DNA from: Trichostrongylus colubriformis
Taxonomy: Eukaryota; Nematoda; Chromadorea; Rhabditida; Trichostrongylidae
Length of the DNA stretch: 64,000 nt
Direction of reading: 5' to 3'
NCBI GenBank assembly: GCA_963978905.1
Contig: OZ022257.1
Coordinates: 48,936,873-49,000,872, forward strand
Position numbers and translations under genes: made by a program. Below the pieces are notes generated by a model. It was not told the origin of the DNA. It saw only the letters and a list, made by a program, of their open reading frames with translations, and did not search any database. This document shows positions 23,524-35,227 of the stretch, in pieces (the stretch's first letter is position 1; each line of letters opens with the position of its first letter).

Positions 23524-23648
23524 TTTCGGAAAAGCAACTCGGTAGTTGCTGACAACTGTTAATCCTGAACTGTACTGTACGCACTCCACCGTGTAAACTG
23601 TGCTGCGGCCCCAGTGGGTGTTGCTACAGCGACCTTCGCAGCTCGTCG

Positions 23649-23997
23649 TTAGGCCGCGTTCATACTTAGTGCACCGACGCCGCCGGAATTTGACGCCGAC
23701 ACCGGCGTCAATAGGTAATGCGCACCGCTTGCAAAACGCTCGCCTCAACCACACTACAGTATGATGATCGTGGCGAGAGCCTATGACTTCGATTTTGAAT
23801 CTTGGCATAGTGCCATACAAAGCCATATTCGAATTTGGATTCCTGGGCTCCAGACGATCACCATACTGTAGTGTGATTGGGTGGAGCGTTCTGCAAACGG
23901 TGCGCATTATCTAATGCCGCCGTCGTCTGCGGCAGGCAAATGGTTGCGTCAGTTTGACGCCGTCGCCGCCGGTGCGCAAAGTATGAACGCGGCCTTA
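23649..23997. mobile_element. Foldback element, TTAGGCCGCGTTCATAC superfamily
   Basis: Left end TTAGGCCGCGTTCATACTTA, right end GTATGAACGCGGCCTTA. The whole element folds on itself: GCACCGACGCCGCC pairs with GGCGCAAAGT-side GCCGCCGGTGCG, and the inner ACTACAGTATG pairs with CATACTGTAGT. The ORF across it is an artefact of this symmetry. Confidence 0.88.
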
Positions 23998-24268
23998 CTT
24001 GGCGTTACCGTGCCGTACATCACGTCATTTCGCATTTTCTACGTCAGTTGGGAAAGAGATTGAAAAAAAGGCTCGACCTCCCAGTGTCAAGAGCTCAAAA
24101 GCTCATGGAGCGGAATCAGGCTCTTGTCCATCTCCATGAACTTATATGGAGGATTTACATGTAAGCATTATTGTGGAGAGGGAATCGATAATCAGTGAAA
24201 AATAGGTAAAGGTTTGCTTGATCTCAAACTAAGCTAGGTTCCGGAAGTGCTCATTCCATAGCTAGCAT

Positions 24269-26043
24269 CTATGAAACATTGAAATAGTTGTCCAGAGCGT
24301 AGCCAATAAACTTCGATTTAACCACTTCATTTATGATTTTACAGCAAGTGACTGGTTGGAGTGGAACCGCTTCGCAAGCGCACGCGAAATTTACGGCTAT
24401 ATCTGCCCTTTCCAACCGAAAGCGTTCGAAGCTGACCTCGTCAAAGCGTTGTAGTAAATCCTTGTTCGAGCGCACTATGTCTGGGTCTTCTCCAACCGAA
24501 TGTGGTGTAACTTGTTCGATTACATTGTCGGCTTTCATCTTCACATTCACAACAGTTCCGTGTCCACAGTGCCTTTTACAGTACTTTACCTCGAACACGT
24601 TTCCACGTTCGATGACCGGCAATTACTGAAGATTGAAATTTGCCAAAGGCTTTGTAGGAATGGTCGAACCTCCATAAACGCAGTACAACATGTGACGATC
24701 TTCTTTGACCTCGATTGTTTTGCAAGATATTTTGGCGTCGGTAAAGCGCTACTACAGCGGAAATGCTTCACTTTCCTGTTGTTGAACGACTTCACGCTCA
24801 CTATCACCCATTTGACACCATATTTTTCTTCTGTGTCATACCGCCACTCCTGAAGTATTATTGTGATATGATGAATCGGTAAAAAGCGGAAAAGACACAC
24901 CTCGAAGGATTTTCGGTCATTGAAAATGATCTTTTCTATTGTATACTCGTCCGCGAACGAGGAATGCACCAGGTTAACGTGTTCCACGAGCTTACGATGT
25001 ATCTGCAATCACTTTTGGTGGATGTCAAAGTTTTATCTCCGTACTGAGTTTTCACAAGTCTCAGAAAGTTGGGCGGCAGTTTGGAGTGGACGTGCAGCGT
25101 TCACAGTCTGCATACCAGTTCTCCTTTGAGCCTAGATATGCATCGATTGGGGGTCATCGCGGGATTAATTAAACACTGATCGCGCGAAAGAAATCACATA
25201 TCTATTCATTGACTCGCTTTTTTGCGGGACAACAAATGTGCGAAATCGCAAAGTATTTCCACTCCATTTCGGAGCGCCTGATAGGGCGTGGCCTACGAAT
25301 TGAGTGAGAGTTATCAAACTCTCCCACTCCGCCACACACTCTCACTCTTGCCATGCACTCTCACACGCCATTCATCCATGACCGTAGACCACGCCCTATC
25401 AGGCGCTCCGAAATGGAGTATAGCTCCTGCTCTCAAGGTTCTTTATCCATATGCGATCATATTGCGAATCACAAAAACTCCATGATTTTGTGAATTCCCC
25501 GCGGCATACAAGAACGGCTTGGATGTGGTGGGGCAAAGTATGTCGTATGCGGCGAACTAATCGTATGAAATGCCCTTCTTCACCTCCATCACCCCTTTTC
25601 CCAAGGAGAACATGTCAAGCATGTGGTAGTACCGCAGATGGTTCCAAGTATAGGAACACGGATACCCTGGTAATGAGCTTGACAGACTCCAACTGCATTT
25701 AGCGCTCGTTACACCATTATCATAGTGAAATACAGTAGGAAGGATATACCTGCACTTCCTTCGCACACAACGGACATTTCAGACCTTTCCGAACATCGTT
25801 CGAAACAGCTTCCTTGTGCTTCCTCAGCAGGTGCTTCGAAAGAGAATCTCGTCTTGCGAACGGCAAACCACACAGATAACATGTAAGGATGTCCGAGTTC
25901 ACACACTTGGCCAAAATTCGATCTTGACGTTTTCGTGATTTGAACCGTTCTATGTCGTCTTTAGTATAGGCGTGGTCATAGAATAGGTGAGAGTAGAAAT
26001 TCCTTCCTTTGTCGACACCACATTCGGGGCATTCAATACCCAT
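24269..26043 (-). CDS. C2H2 zinc-finger protein (nematode-type, possible expanded family)
   Basis: Four exons (26043-25750, 25002-24901, 24849-24670, 24589-24269) give 298 codons plus TAG in phase. Three C2H2 fingers lie at the N-terminus: CPECGVDK..HLFYDH (about residues 4-23), CYLCGLPFARRDSLSKHLLR..H (about 54-77) and CPLCAKEVQ|IHRKLVEHVNLVH, the last split by intron 1. The rest (about 110-298) has KYCKRHCGHG and NKDLLQRFDEV and resembles the FAR1/FLYWCH-like zinc-binding region found after C2H2 fingers in nematode gene expansions that may derive from transposons; that relation is from memory of the family. Intron 3 uses an atypical TTCGAG acceptor, because the better CTTCAG site at 24626 would place TAA in frame. 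The start follows TTTTTCAG by two bases (spliced-leader site). DNA binding is likely; the target is unknown. Intron 1 holds a MITE. Confidence 0.72.
25260..25420. mobile_element. Foldback MITE, CAGTCCATTTCGGAGCGC family, copy 2
   Basis: Left arm ACTCCATTTCGGAGCGCCTG then ATAGGGCGTGG; the right arm is its inverse, CCACGCCCTATCAGGCGCTC then CGAAATGGAGTA. The interior has repeated ACACTCTCACTC. It sits in intron 1 of the zinc-finger gene. Confidence 0.9.
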
Positions 26044-27664
26044 CACTGAAAAAGAAATGCAATTGCCGAAAAAGGTGGCGAGAAGTGAAGGAAATCAAAA
26101 TGAATGGTGAATAGGACTTGAATATAGCTGCGTATAAAGTGGCGGTAATGGCGGAGTTCGCAGAATGAAAAGCGTGAAACAGGGAACCGACCAGTGGTAA
26201 TAAATATCAAGTCGCTTCCACGTCATACACAGTTCGCTTCAAACTAAAACAATGAACAGATATTGATTGAGCGCGCGCATGGCTGTTAGACTCTGTGATT
26301 GTGTTGTTCTGTGATCTAATAACATATGGAGTCGCACCAATGAGGAATCTCAGGGTAACGGAATCGTGTGCGGAATCGCCACATCGTGAAATCGTAGAAA
26401 ACACGAACTTCGACATCACCCTATAGTCACCAGTAATTCCTATGTGCATTTTAGACAGGATAAGAAACCAGCCGAAGGCAAGACAGGCATGAGAATTACG
26501 CCTTCCGCCAAAATGTCCCATATTCTTAACTAGTGTAATGTTCCAGTTACTCTGATGAAAACCTCACAATTGAATGGTGAATGCAGACAAGACGGAATTC
26601 GCAGGCCGCCGATTCGTTACCACCGTAACCCGGTTATCACTGGGGCGCATAGTTTGATTGGAGCATACGCGACGCACGTGTTATCAAGGTGGTCCCATTA
26701 ACAAGTACTTTTAACTGCATATAATCCCACTTTGCTGTCAAAAAAAATTGCTCTGTGCCTATCACATGATAACCTTTCAGAGGTGCTATGGCAATGGGGA
26801 GGGGAATCTCAAACATTCACACCTGAGTACTTCTGGAGGTTTTTGTGGGGTCACTCTGCAAAAATTCAAAGTTTGTAGATTCAAAAGTTCTCCCACTACA
26901 ACTTTGTTGATGCCAAAAAGTTTATTACTTTGCATTGATTTTTATGATAATTTTCATTTGTGGTGTATCCAACTTTTTTTGGGCGATCCAGAACTCCTCA
27001 TGCAATTAAACCCTTTCAGAAAATAAGGTTCACCCTTAGATAGAATATCGAATGATTAAAAGGGAGCTAAGAATTGCGCATGTTGTCAACGAGGCTGTGA
27101 ATTCTCATTTGAAACTCGCGCGCTACCGTACTTGCGGAGGATTGGTTCACAACCCTCATGCGACCGCCTGCGAATCTAGTGCACGACGCGATCGATTCCG
27201 TAGCAGATGATTTCCGTATCGATCGCTTTGCCGGCCGTAATGAAGGTGTGGTCGTTCGGTCGGTGGGTGTGCGTCAGTTGCGGTGTCACGACCGCGCGTA
27301 GGGGTCCCCGTCTGAGCACTGCTGTCCTCAATTGCCAGGTGGTCCGACTCTTCCTCCTTAAATGCCGACAATAATGGCTACACAAAATATTTCCAGTGCA
27401 GCATTTTTTGCTGTTGTGAGGACGTATTTGTGAGTTGTATTGGGTTTGTAATATGTGCAGAAACGGAAATTGCGTGCTAGCAGGGCACTGCATCGATTTT
27501 CCCTCTAGCGTGTTCATTGTCGTGTGACCTGCTGTCGGTGATTAATTATTCTTGGTATGGGTTTGTTGTTTTGTCTACCGTGACTGACCGTGCCCTATAA
27601 GAGCTGTGTTATGGCTCATTCATCTAACACTAATTATTCTAACATATCTAACCTTTAATTTTTT

Positions 27665-27897
27665 GGGTCAAATAAAGTCGGGGGGGGGGGGGGGAGACGC
27701 GACTTTGCGTCAACGTTGAAGCTCCTTTCCATCCCTAGGCTTAGGCTAAAATTGATATTCACTCCTTCCACATGAAAAAGCATCTCTCAAAGCATAGGTC
27801 TCATCTGCTTTAGCCTAAGCCTAGGGAGGGAAAGAAGCTTTGACGTTGGTAAAAATCTGACGCAAAGTTGCGTCTCCCCCCCGACTTTATTTGACCC
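27665..27897. mobile_element. Foldback MITE, GGGTCAAATAAAGTCGG family, copy 2
   Basis: Ends GGGTCAAATAAAGTCGGGGG and CCCCCGACTTTATTTGACCC are inverse. Flanks on both sides read AATTTTTT, a possible 8-bp target duplication, though it is low-complexity. Interior blocks GAGACGCGACTTTGCGTC and GACGCAAAGTTGCGTCTC also pair. Confidence 0.9.
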
Positions 27898-29032
27898 AAT
27901 TTTTTTTATTGGCTGTACTGAGGTCATGAAAATTTCTTGGACGAAACCTACGTTTTGTCTTGACGGAATCGGAGCGAATTTTTCGAGTGTCTTCCTCCAG
28001 AGCACTCTAGTCTTAATCTTGAGACTTTGCACAAAGTTTCCATATGTTCTTGCCAAAGAGTCCCATTACTGTAGTGTAATACTCACCACAGCTCTTCGTG
28101 AATATGGGAGGGTTTGGCGACAAGTGGTCCATCCGTTGAGGAGCCTTCTCCTCTAAGGCTTAGGTAAAATCCACACCATTGGCGCACAATTGTTACTTCG
28201 TCCGCCACATTCGTTGGTTTATTTTGATTGTAAATGGATGTGGCTTTAGAAGTGTTTTTGGCTTTGCATGTTTTGTAAATTCCTTGCTTTTGGTGGACCC
28301 ACAGGAAAGCTTCTTACCTCCAGTGGATGCTCCCAGCATTTGAGTTTGTTGACTTACTCAGTTTCATGGTATTCTGTTTTTTTTTTTGGGACAAAACTTT
28401 CTCTGTGATGTTTGGATCGTTTAATTCTGGTATCTGGTTCATTACAATTCTTGAATTAATCCCCAGGTCGTGAGAAGCACTCATTCTCCCTCATGGTAAA
28501 TCTAGACTAATGGTGTCCAGGACTATGTCAACCACTAAACTCCATTGACCTCGATCGGGCTTTTTAGTTTCAGTGGGAGGTAGTTTCAATAATTCTTGCT
28601 TTGTAATAAGTTTTGGAGTTTGGTGCGAAATGGGGCGATGCGTAGAGTCCGTCATCTGCTTAGTGATGTATCAGCTATGAAGTGTTTACCTTTTTGCCTT
28701 ACATTGCCTTTTCACCTTACTTGCTCGCCAGGTTTTGCTTCGAATTTCGTTGTTAGTTATCTGCGCGCCTAGAAAACGGAGCTGTCATTTGGTAAGTCTG
28801 TCGGATGGGCCATGATATGGATTTTAAAAAATTGGGAAGAAATTTTGGGTTGAGTTGGTGTCCTTCATACTTCTTTCCCCACAGGCATAAGTTACGGTGT
28901 AATTATGTCAGCGACCACTCCACAGAGACGGAAATGCTCGATGTTGCTAGAGCGGTCGTTACGGCATTATTTGCTCAGAAAGAAGCAGATTTTACTGCTG
29001 ATGATGATCAGTATTTCAATAAGAGTTTCTAT

Positions 29033-29538
29033 TAGGTTGGACGGGAAGTTCTGGGACACTTTTTGTTTTTTCCTGTAGAAACCTGTAAAGAATTGTGGGA
29101 CAGTCCATGGTAAGGGTATATAGATGGAGTGTGAAGGACTCTTCACTAGTCTGGTTATCACCACTATGGCTTCGACAAGCGGCGAATCTGAGCCTATTTC
29201 GCGAGAAGGTCTTCGACTGCTGATTCTTCATGAGTACCGCCTTGGTAGTTCTGCGCGCCTGGCGGCCGACAGAATCAACCACTCGATGGGTGCGAACACC
29301 ACTTCGAAGTCTACGGTGATTCGGTGGTATCAGCGTTTCGGTGAAGGACAGACAACGCTAGAAGATGAACCACGCTCAGGACGTCCTCCGGTCTTCGATG
29401 TCGACGCCCTGACAGCTGCCGTTGAAGAAGATTGGTGACTGAAGTTGAAGACTTTGGTGACTGAAGTTACATGTGAATAAAATTAAAATAAATTGAATTT
29501 TTCTCACAAGGTGTCCCAGAACTTCCCGTCCAACCTAA
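29033..29538 (+). mobile_element. Internally deleted mariner with intact ends
   Basis: The terminal inverted repeats are perfect over about 28 bp (TAGGTTGGACGGGAAGTTCT then GGGACAC; right end GTGTCCCAGAACTTCCCGTC then CAACCTA) and are flanked by TA. Only about 500 bp long, it keeps the 5' part of a transposase ORF. The catalytic domain is deleted, so movement would need a transposase supplied elsewhere. Confidence 0.9.
29166..29438 (+). CDS. Transposase-derived DNA-binding domain only (mariner HTH)
   Basis: An intact short ORF (MASTSGESEPISREGLRLLI at the start) encodes the paired-like helix-turn-helix region of a mariner transposase: LILHEYRLGSSARLAADRIN, KSTVIRWYQRFGEGQ, then the linker motif LEDEPRSGRPP, followed by a stop. 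The upstream in-frame ATG at 29124 is an alternative start. There is no DDD catalytic core. If expressed it could bind the element's ends and block transposition; this is inference. Confidence 0.7.
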   Translation: MASTSGESEPISREGLRLLILHEYRLGSSARLAADRINHSMGANTTSKSTVIRWYQRFGEGQTTLEDEPRSGRPPVFDVDALTAAVEEDW

Positions 29539-30180
29539 TATAAATCTGTCTCGTTGAATGTGTAGTTCTTAACCACGTATGATGCAAACCCACATGCAGA
29601 AATTCAACGCAGATACGCTACACTACCTTTGAGTAGTTCTTCGCTAGTTATGATCTGTACATTGGTTCTGTTGTTATTCCTTGTCATCTCTCGATTCTTC
29701 CCATTGTCCTTTTTTGACATCATTTCCTGAAGATATACGTCTTTTGTACGTATTTCAGCTTGGGCAAAAATATGCGCTTGAGTGTGCAGGTTGACCCTCA
29801 GGGATTCTTAGGTAGGCAATTTTCATGATATGTCCCCTTCCCTTATTGCGATGGCACCATTGTATCAATGAAAGTTCCACTAAATCTGGTTACCTGAATG
29901 ACTGCGTAGTTTTGTGTACTGTATAATGGAAGCACGAATGCAAAAGTTTAACGGTAATAGGCCATAGTTCTTCTTGAGTTTTTCTAGCGAAGAATTCGGA
30001 CGCTCGCCGATCGCATTAGATATGATCACGTATTCTCATAAATTTCGTCGTTTCCCGACATCGTTCCTTCCAATGACATCTTTTCGATACTCACAGAAAT
30101 CCCTGAGCATGCCGCTGTAATCATTTTCGGTTGACATGGCTTAAGAATGGTCAGTGAATGTGATGTTTTGAAGTCGTATT

Positions 30181-30189
30181 TGTTCAGGT
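30181..30189 (+). other. Probable spliced-leader acceptor of fzr-1
   Basis: TGTTCAG followed by GT and the ATG at 30190. An upstream cis-spliced exon cannot be excluded. Confidence 0.5.
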
Positions 30190-33100
30190 ATGATACCCAG
30201 TCCTTCTAGTAAGGAGAGAAAACTGTTGAAGCCCCATAATCCTGGAACTTCTCCTGTAAAAATATGTCAACCACCTGTACGTTTATTTAACATTCACAGT
30301 TTGGCTGTAGATGGCTTCACTCTTGAAACTCACGAGTGTTAACTCACACTGTCATGGTTACTTTCGTGTCAGGTGCGGTCTCCCCTGGTGACGCCTACGA
30401 AAAGTTACGGTGATAGATTCATTCCGATCCGGAAACCGAATCAAGAGTGGACTACACGTTACAATGCCATAGTTTGTCCAGAACAGGAGGTTTGCCTTTG
30501 CAATCTACTTTTTTATTCTCTACTTTCTATTTATTCTAAACCTTTTTCCAGTCTCCTGCCAGCTTTAAGCGCCCTGCAGCAAATCGTACACCGGCAACGA
30601 CTTCAAATGTAACCAATAATAACAGCAGCCCCAGTTCGCAGTATAATCAAAATCAGGTATTGTTATCATTTTGCGTTTTACGCCATCAAGCTCAGGGGTC
30701 TTCTCAGGAGACAACATAGAACCTTAATTTTGTTTGAGGATGATGGAGAATTGTTGTAGCTTGCACAAGTTAAGCAGGAACCTTCAGCTTCCATTTGGTC
30801 GTGGGCGGTTAAATCGGATCATCAAAAAGCATGTCACTGATAAAACGAGATATTGTGGTTTAAGCTCATTGGAAGGAATTTACCCGTAAACTGATGAGAA
30901 GTGAGGCATTAGCTCTCTCAAACTACTCTTATCGAACAGCAGTTTTTCAAATAGAAGATGAATATGGTAAAGGGATGACAAAGTTAAACCTGGCACTCGA
31001 TGCGATTTGACATGGGTTCTAATGAGTATAATATTGTTTTCCTTACTTCGTCGGTGCCGTGTAATGTTAGGTATGATCCTTTTGGAAAACTTCGATTTTC
31101 CCAGAAAAAGGGGAGTATAGGTCGTAGATGGGTCAATTTTGCAGAATACGAACAATGAAGAATCACGACAGGATCAGATGGTTGTACGAGCACTACTTAG
31201 GAACGAGTTGCTGCAAGATCGAATCGATGATATACGAGTAAATATTTTCTTTCTACCCTTACAGTAAATTAGCCATTTCTGTAACATGTGTGATTTATCG
31301 TTTCCTCTCAGATTTTTGATAGTGTGTGTTTTTTATTTTTAGTCCTGCTATAAAGATATGGAGAGTGAAAAGCCGCCCAGTAGTCCTGCGGGAGGGCTGT
31401 TCAGCTACATTAAGCGAACACCGACCAAGTTAGGAGATCCTAGTACTTCACATAGGTTTGTTTTTTCTTTGTTTTTGCATAGGTTTTTTCGAAGAAGAAT
31501 AAGCTTTATTTGAATCACATTTATTCACTTTTCGTTATCTTTTGCAGCGTAAGGTGATCAGTTTTACAAAGTTTGCTTAAGCTTCGCCTTATCTCCATTT
31601 TCTGGTCCATTGAGTGAAGATAGTCAAAGGCTTTTGAAAAGCCCACGAAAACCGCAGAGGAAAGTTCCGAAAAATCCATATAAGGTAATTGTGTTTAATC
31701 CAGGTATTCATCTCGCAAAAACCCGTGTTTTTACATATGTTAGGTGCTCGATGCTCCTGAGCTTCAAGATGACTTCTATCTGAATCTCGTCGATTGGTCT
31801 TCACAAAATATGCTCTCCGTAGGCTTGAATACGTGTGTCTATCTGTGGAGCGCCTGTAATAGTCAGGTAAGCTTTTTTCCTTCCCACTTCGAAATGGACA
31901 TCCTGGTTGGAAAGTAATTCGCATTGGTAGGATTGTATTTCTTTTCCCTGCGACTGACCTTTCGAAACTGGTAGGTGATTAGCAAGGTCACGTTTGGATT
32001 TTTTGCTTGATTGGATTGCAAATGAATGACCGATAGCTTACAAAAAGAAGTTGGATGTTCGCCGCTCACAATAATAAGAAAGTTCGGAACTTGTGATGGT
32101 TGTTCAGCAAAAACAGACTTAGCAATTGAATGAAACCAAAGGTTATCAATCCAGTTCGTACGATTTATACTTCAAAGCTATGCAAAAAAGTTGTTTAGGT
32201 TGTAAAACTCTGCGATCTGGTGAATGATCAAGATACCGTGACATCTGTGCAGTGGGCGGATAAAGGTGAACTCCTCGCTGTCGGTACAAATCGCGGAATC
32301 ACCCAGGTGGATTTTTTGTCGAACAGGAGTGGGTCTCAGTCAACTATGTCGAATTGAATTTTTCTTCATAGATCTGGGATGTGCATAGCCAAAAGATGAC
32401 AATGGAGCTGTCCGGTCATACGTCACGCGTTGGTTGCTTAGCTTGGAACGGCGACCTCGTTTGTTCTGGGAGTCGTGACCGTCATATTATCCAACGTGAC
32501 ATTCGTCAACCTCACAACACAGAAAAGAAGATGAGTGCGCATCGTCAAGAGGTGAGGCGCAGCTGAATTTGTGAGAGCGTCAAAAATCTACTCGTTAAAC
32601 TGGTCATACTCTTCCGGTCATTCATTGCATGATAGAGTCTAGATTATGTTTAATGCGACGGTAGATGAGCAGCGATCATGCTATTAATTATGGAGGAGCT
32701 TGGTTGTTCCTATTTTGAAACCGATTCATTTAGGTGTGCGGCCTGAAGTGGTCACCTGACAAGCAGTATCTTGCGTCTGGTGGAAACGACAACCAGTTGT
32801 TGGTATGGTCGATGAGGCGTACAGATCCAAGCCAAGTGAGTTCTTCAGTTTATGGTAACCGTGTGATGTCTTCTATCGCATCTGTTTCGTTTCGAAAAGA
32901 AATAAAGCGTTGGGCATAAAGGGGTAACTACTGTGAACATGGAAAATATATTGAGTTGCTAACCATCCAGTGGATTGTTTTAAATTTGCATTCTGCTTCA
33001 TAACGTTTATAAATTCGTTTTCCAGTGCCTTGTGCGAAGTAATGGAAACATACCTTCAAGAGAGCCCAAATTAAACAATTGTTTTTTACAAAAAATGTCG

Positions 33101-33813
33101 TGGATAGCAAGTAACAGAGTAAAATATGCCTTCTTCAGACATTTACGGAGCACAGCGCTGCGGTGAAGGCGCTTGCATGGTCACCGCATCATCATGGTCT
33201 TTTGGTATCTGGTGGTGGAACAGCCGATCGTCATTTGCGATTCTGGAACACGCTAACCGGTCAGCCAATGCAGGCTATTGATACGGGAAGCCAGGCAAGT
33301 ATCATTGTAATCTAAGATGATCTTACGCTCAATAAATCAGGTTGGACCTCAGCTGAATGTTCCAGTTTTAGGTATGCAATGTAGCATGGTCGAAGCACAG
33401 CAGCGAACTGGTGTCAACGCACGGGTACTCCTTGAATCAGGTCCGCATGTTCAAATGTTTATTTGATTTTTCAAATCCATTATCATTCTCTATTATCCAT
33501 TTTATGTTGTTCTAGGTGATAATTTGGAAGTATCCGAGTCTTCAACCTGTGACGAAGCTTTCTGGGCATCAATTCCGTGTTCTATATCTGGTGGGTATTC
33601 TTATCTAGGCCTGACCTCGTCCTTTTTTTTTGATGATCATCGGATGTTTGAATCTTTGACACATTCCTTTTCTCACAGGCAATGTCACCTGACGGAGAGT
33701 CGATTGTAACTGGAGCCGGTGACGAAACACTGCGATTCTGGCATGTGTTCAGTAAATCTGGCCAGCAAAGAGCAGCTCGAAGCAAGTTGAACCTCTTTCA
33801 TAGCTTACGATAA
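30190..33813 (+). CDS. fzr-1: Fizzy-related/Cdh1 APC/C co-activator (FZR-1)
   Basis: Fourteen exons in phase (30190-30276, 30373-30489, 30552-30656, 31145-31237, 31343-31455, 31582-31684, 31744-31866, 32199-32306, 32372-32551, 32734-32835, 33139-33294, 33372-33440, 33516-33590, 33679-33813) encode 521 aa. The protein activates the anaphase-promoting complex in late mitosis and G1 by presenting destruction-box substrates. Visible parts: C-box-like DRFIPIR (about residue 40), the Cdh1 signature KVPKNPYKVLDAPELQDDFY before the WD40 propeller, WD repeats such as GHTSRVGCLAWN, HRQEVCGLKWS, AGDETLRFW, and a C-terminal Leu-Arg where Cdh1 proteins normally have the APC/C-docking Ile-Arg. KVLDAPELQDDFYLNLVDWS separates it from Cdc20. 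The intron after 33294 begins GC (GCAAGT). The ATG lies two bases after a TTGTTCAG acceptor. The exon chain closes without gaps. Confidence 0.96.
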
Positions 33814-35227
33814 TTCTGACAACTCTCAGTTTTTGCACCATTGGGACCAGATATTGACGGGCAGTATAATTTTGTTTTTGCGTTATACTTTCAATGTTTA
33901 AAAAGCGCATTCGCGTTTCTTTCAATGTTGTTCGCTTTTGCTGCTCTGAAGCAGGGTTTTCCTCATTCAAAGTCGAACTGGTGTGGGAGTAATTCTCCGA
34001 ACAGCAACGAAAAATTAGTCTTTTCCAGCTTTTCGGGGATGACTGTGTAACTTTTTTTCTGTCAGTGTTTTTATGTTAGGAATATTTTGACTCTATCAGC
34101 GTTTTCAAGTAATAAGTTCATAAGATAGCTATTTTACAATTGTAGTAGATTTTAGGTTTTTCTCTTTCCCATTAGTTCTTCCTCTCATATTGTTTATGGC
34201 TGTACAGCTAACTGTCATTTACTGTGATACTTGGCCGATAACGCGATCTCTACTACAAATTTTACTGTTCCGACGTCTCACGTAGACTACTTTACGTTGA
34301 CTTGTAGCACGACGTAGATGTCCATATATGCAACAAGAGTGTCTGAGCAGTGTCTGATCCGGTTAGCTCTGGGGGGAATATCCTTTTGGCGCTGCGTGCA
34401 CGCATTAATTCGCTATCCTTTGCTACAGTAAGTAGTGAAGTCAAGGGACTGTAACATTACATCGGGCGGTCAAATTAAATGTGGTGCTATCTCAATGTGT
34501 GCAGTAGTTATGACATGCTTTTCTTTGACATGCAACGGTGTTTGGTTGTTCCAAGCACCAAATTAGTCACGGCCCATATGCCTCTGTAGGGATAATGTCA
34601 TCATTTATCATCTGTGTTATCGCGTTTTGACACAAATGTTGTTGTCACCTAGTCGTATCTTGTCATCCTGTCATAAACTACAAATATATGGAAGTGTTCA
34701 CAATGGTATAATCCACTATTATCCTTGTTCGACTTCGAGAAATTTTCGATAGTCAGAGTGCTGTTTAATTTTTGTCGTTGCCTATTTTGATTCGCTTCGG
34801 CCTATATTTGCAGTAACCATGATTTCGTTTTTTTTTTCAGTTTCCTTGTACATGTAATCGAGTTTCTCATTCATTTTTCAAAAGCCTTACCATCATGAGT
34901 GGTGATGCGTAGGTGTGACAGCTTGTTTTTTGGTTTTTCCCGCAAGTGAGGAGAATTGTGCGTGTGTATGCGTGTATGTGTCTGTGTAGTGTTGCTCGCG
35001 CTCAATATGATCAGTGTGCTATATATACTCTGTGCGCATGAAATGCCGCGTTGTGGCTATACTACATGTTCCATGTTCCGTTCTAATTATTTATTCTCTT
35101 GATGAACCGAGAATTAATAAACTATATCCTAAGACCAGTTCGTAGAGCAACATCAAATGAAGTAGCAACGTAAAATGACCCATATTGAAAATGTCTATGT
35201 ACATATTCGAGAGTTGTGTAAGTGACC
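33814..35227. other. Convergent 3' region of fzr-1 and vps-15
   Basis: No coding exon was found. AATAAA occurs on the + strand at 35116-35121 and on the - strand at 35095-35090, so fzr-1 may have a 1.3-kb 3' UTR that meets the short vps-15 3' UTR. Confidence 0.45.

Larger units (their letters stand above)
26044..30189. other. Gene-poor region between zinc-finger gene and fzr-1
   Basis: Contains a MITE (27665-27897) and a deleted mariner (29033-29538). Open stretches at 26207-26521 (-), 27156-27517 (-) and 28805-29035 (+) lack splice context or recognisable domains. The last ends ARAVVTALFAQKEADF next to the mariner and could be an exon fragment. The 5' part should contain the promoter of the zinc-finger gene and the 3' part that of fzr-1. 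Confidence 0.5.

Noticed and set aside
23431..23907. Minus-strand frame of 158 codons
   Set aside because: Only its last 27 codons before the splice site are real (exon 1 of the small coiled-coil gene); the rest runs through the foldback element.
26207..26521. Minus-strand frame of 104 codons upstream of the zinc-finger gene
   Set aside because: No motif and no phase-compatible donor leading to the zinc-finger exon, whose start already follows an acceptor at 26046.
27156..27517. Overlapping minus-strand frames of 71 and 113 codons
   Set aside because: No start context, splice partners or recognisable motif; not distinguishable from chance.
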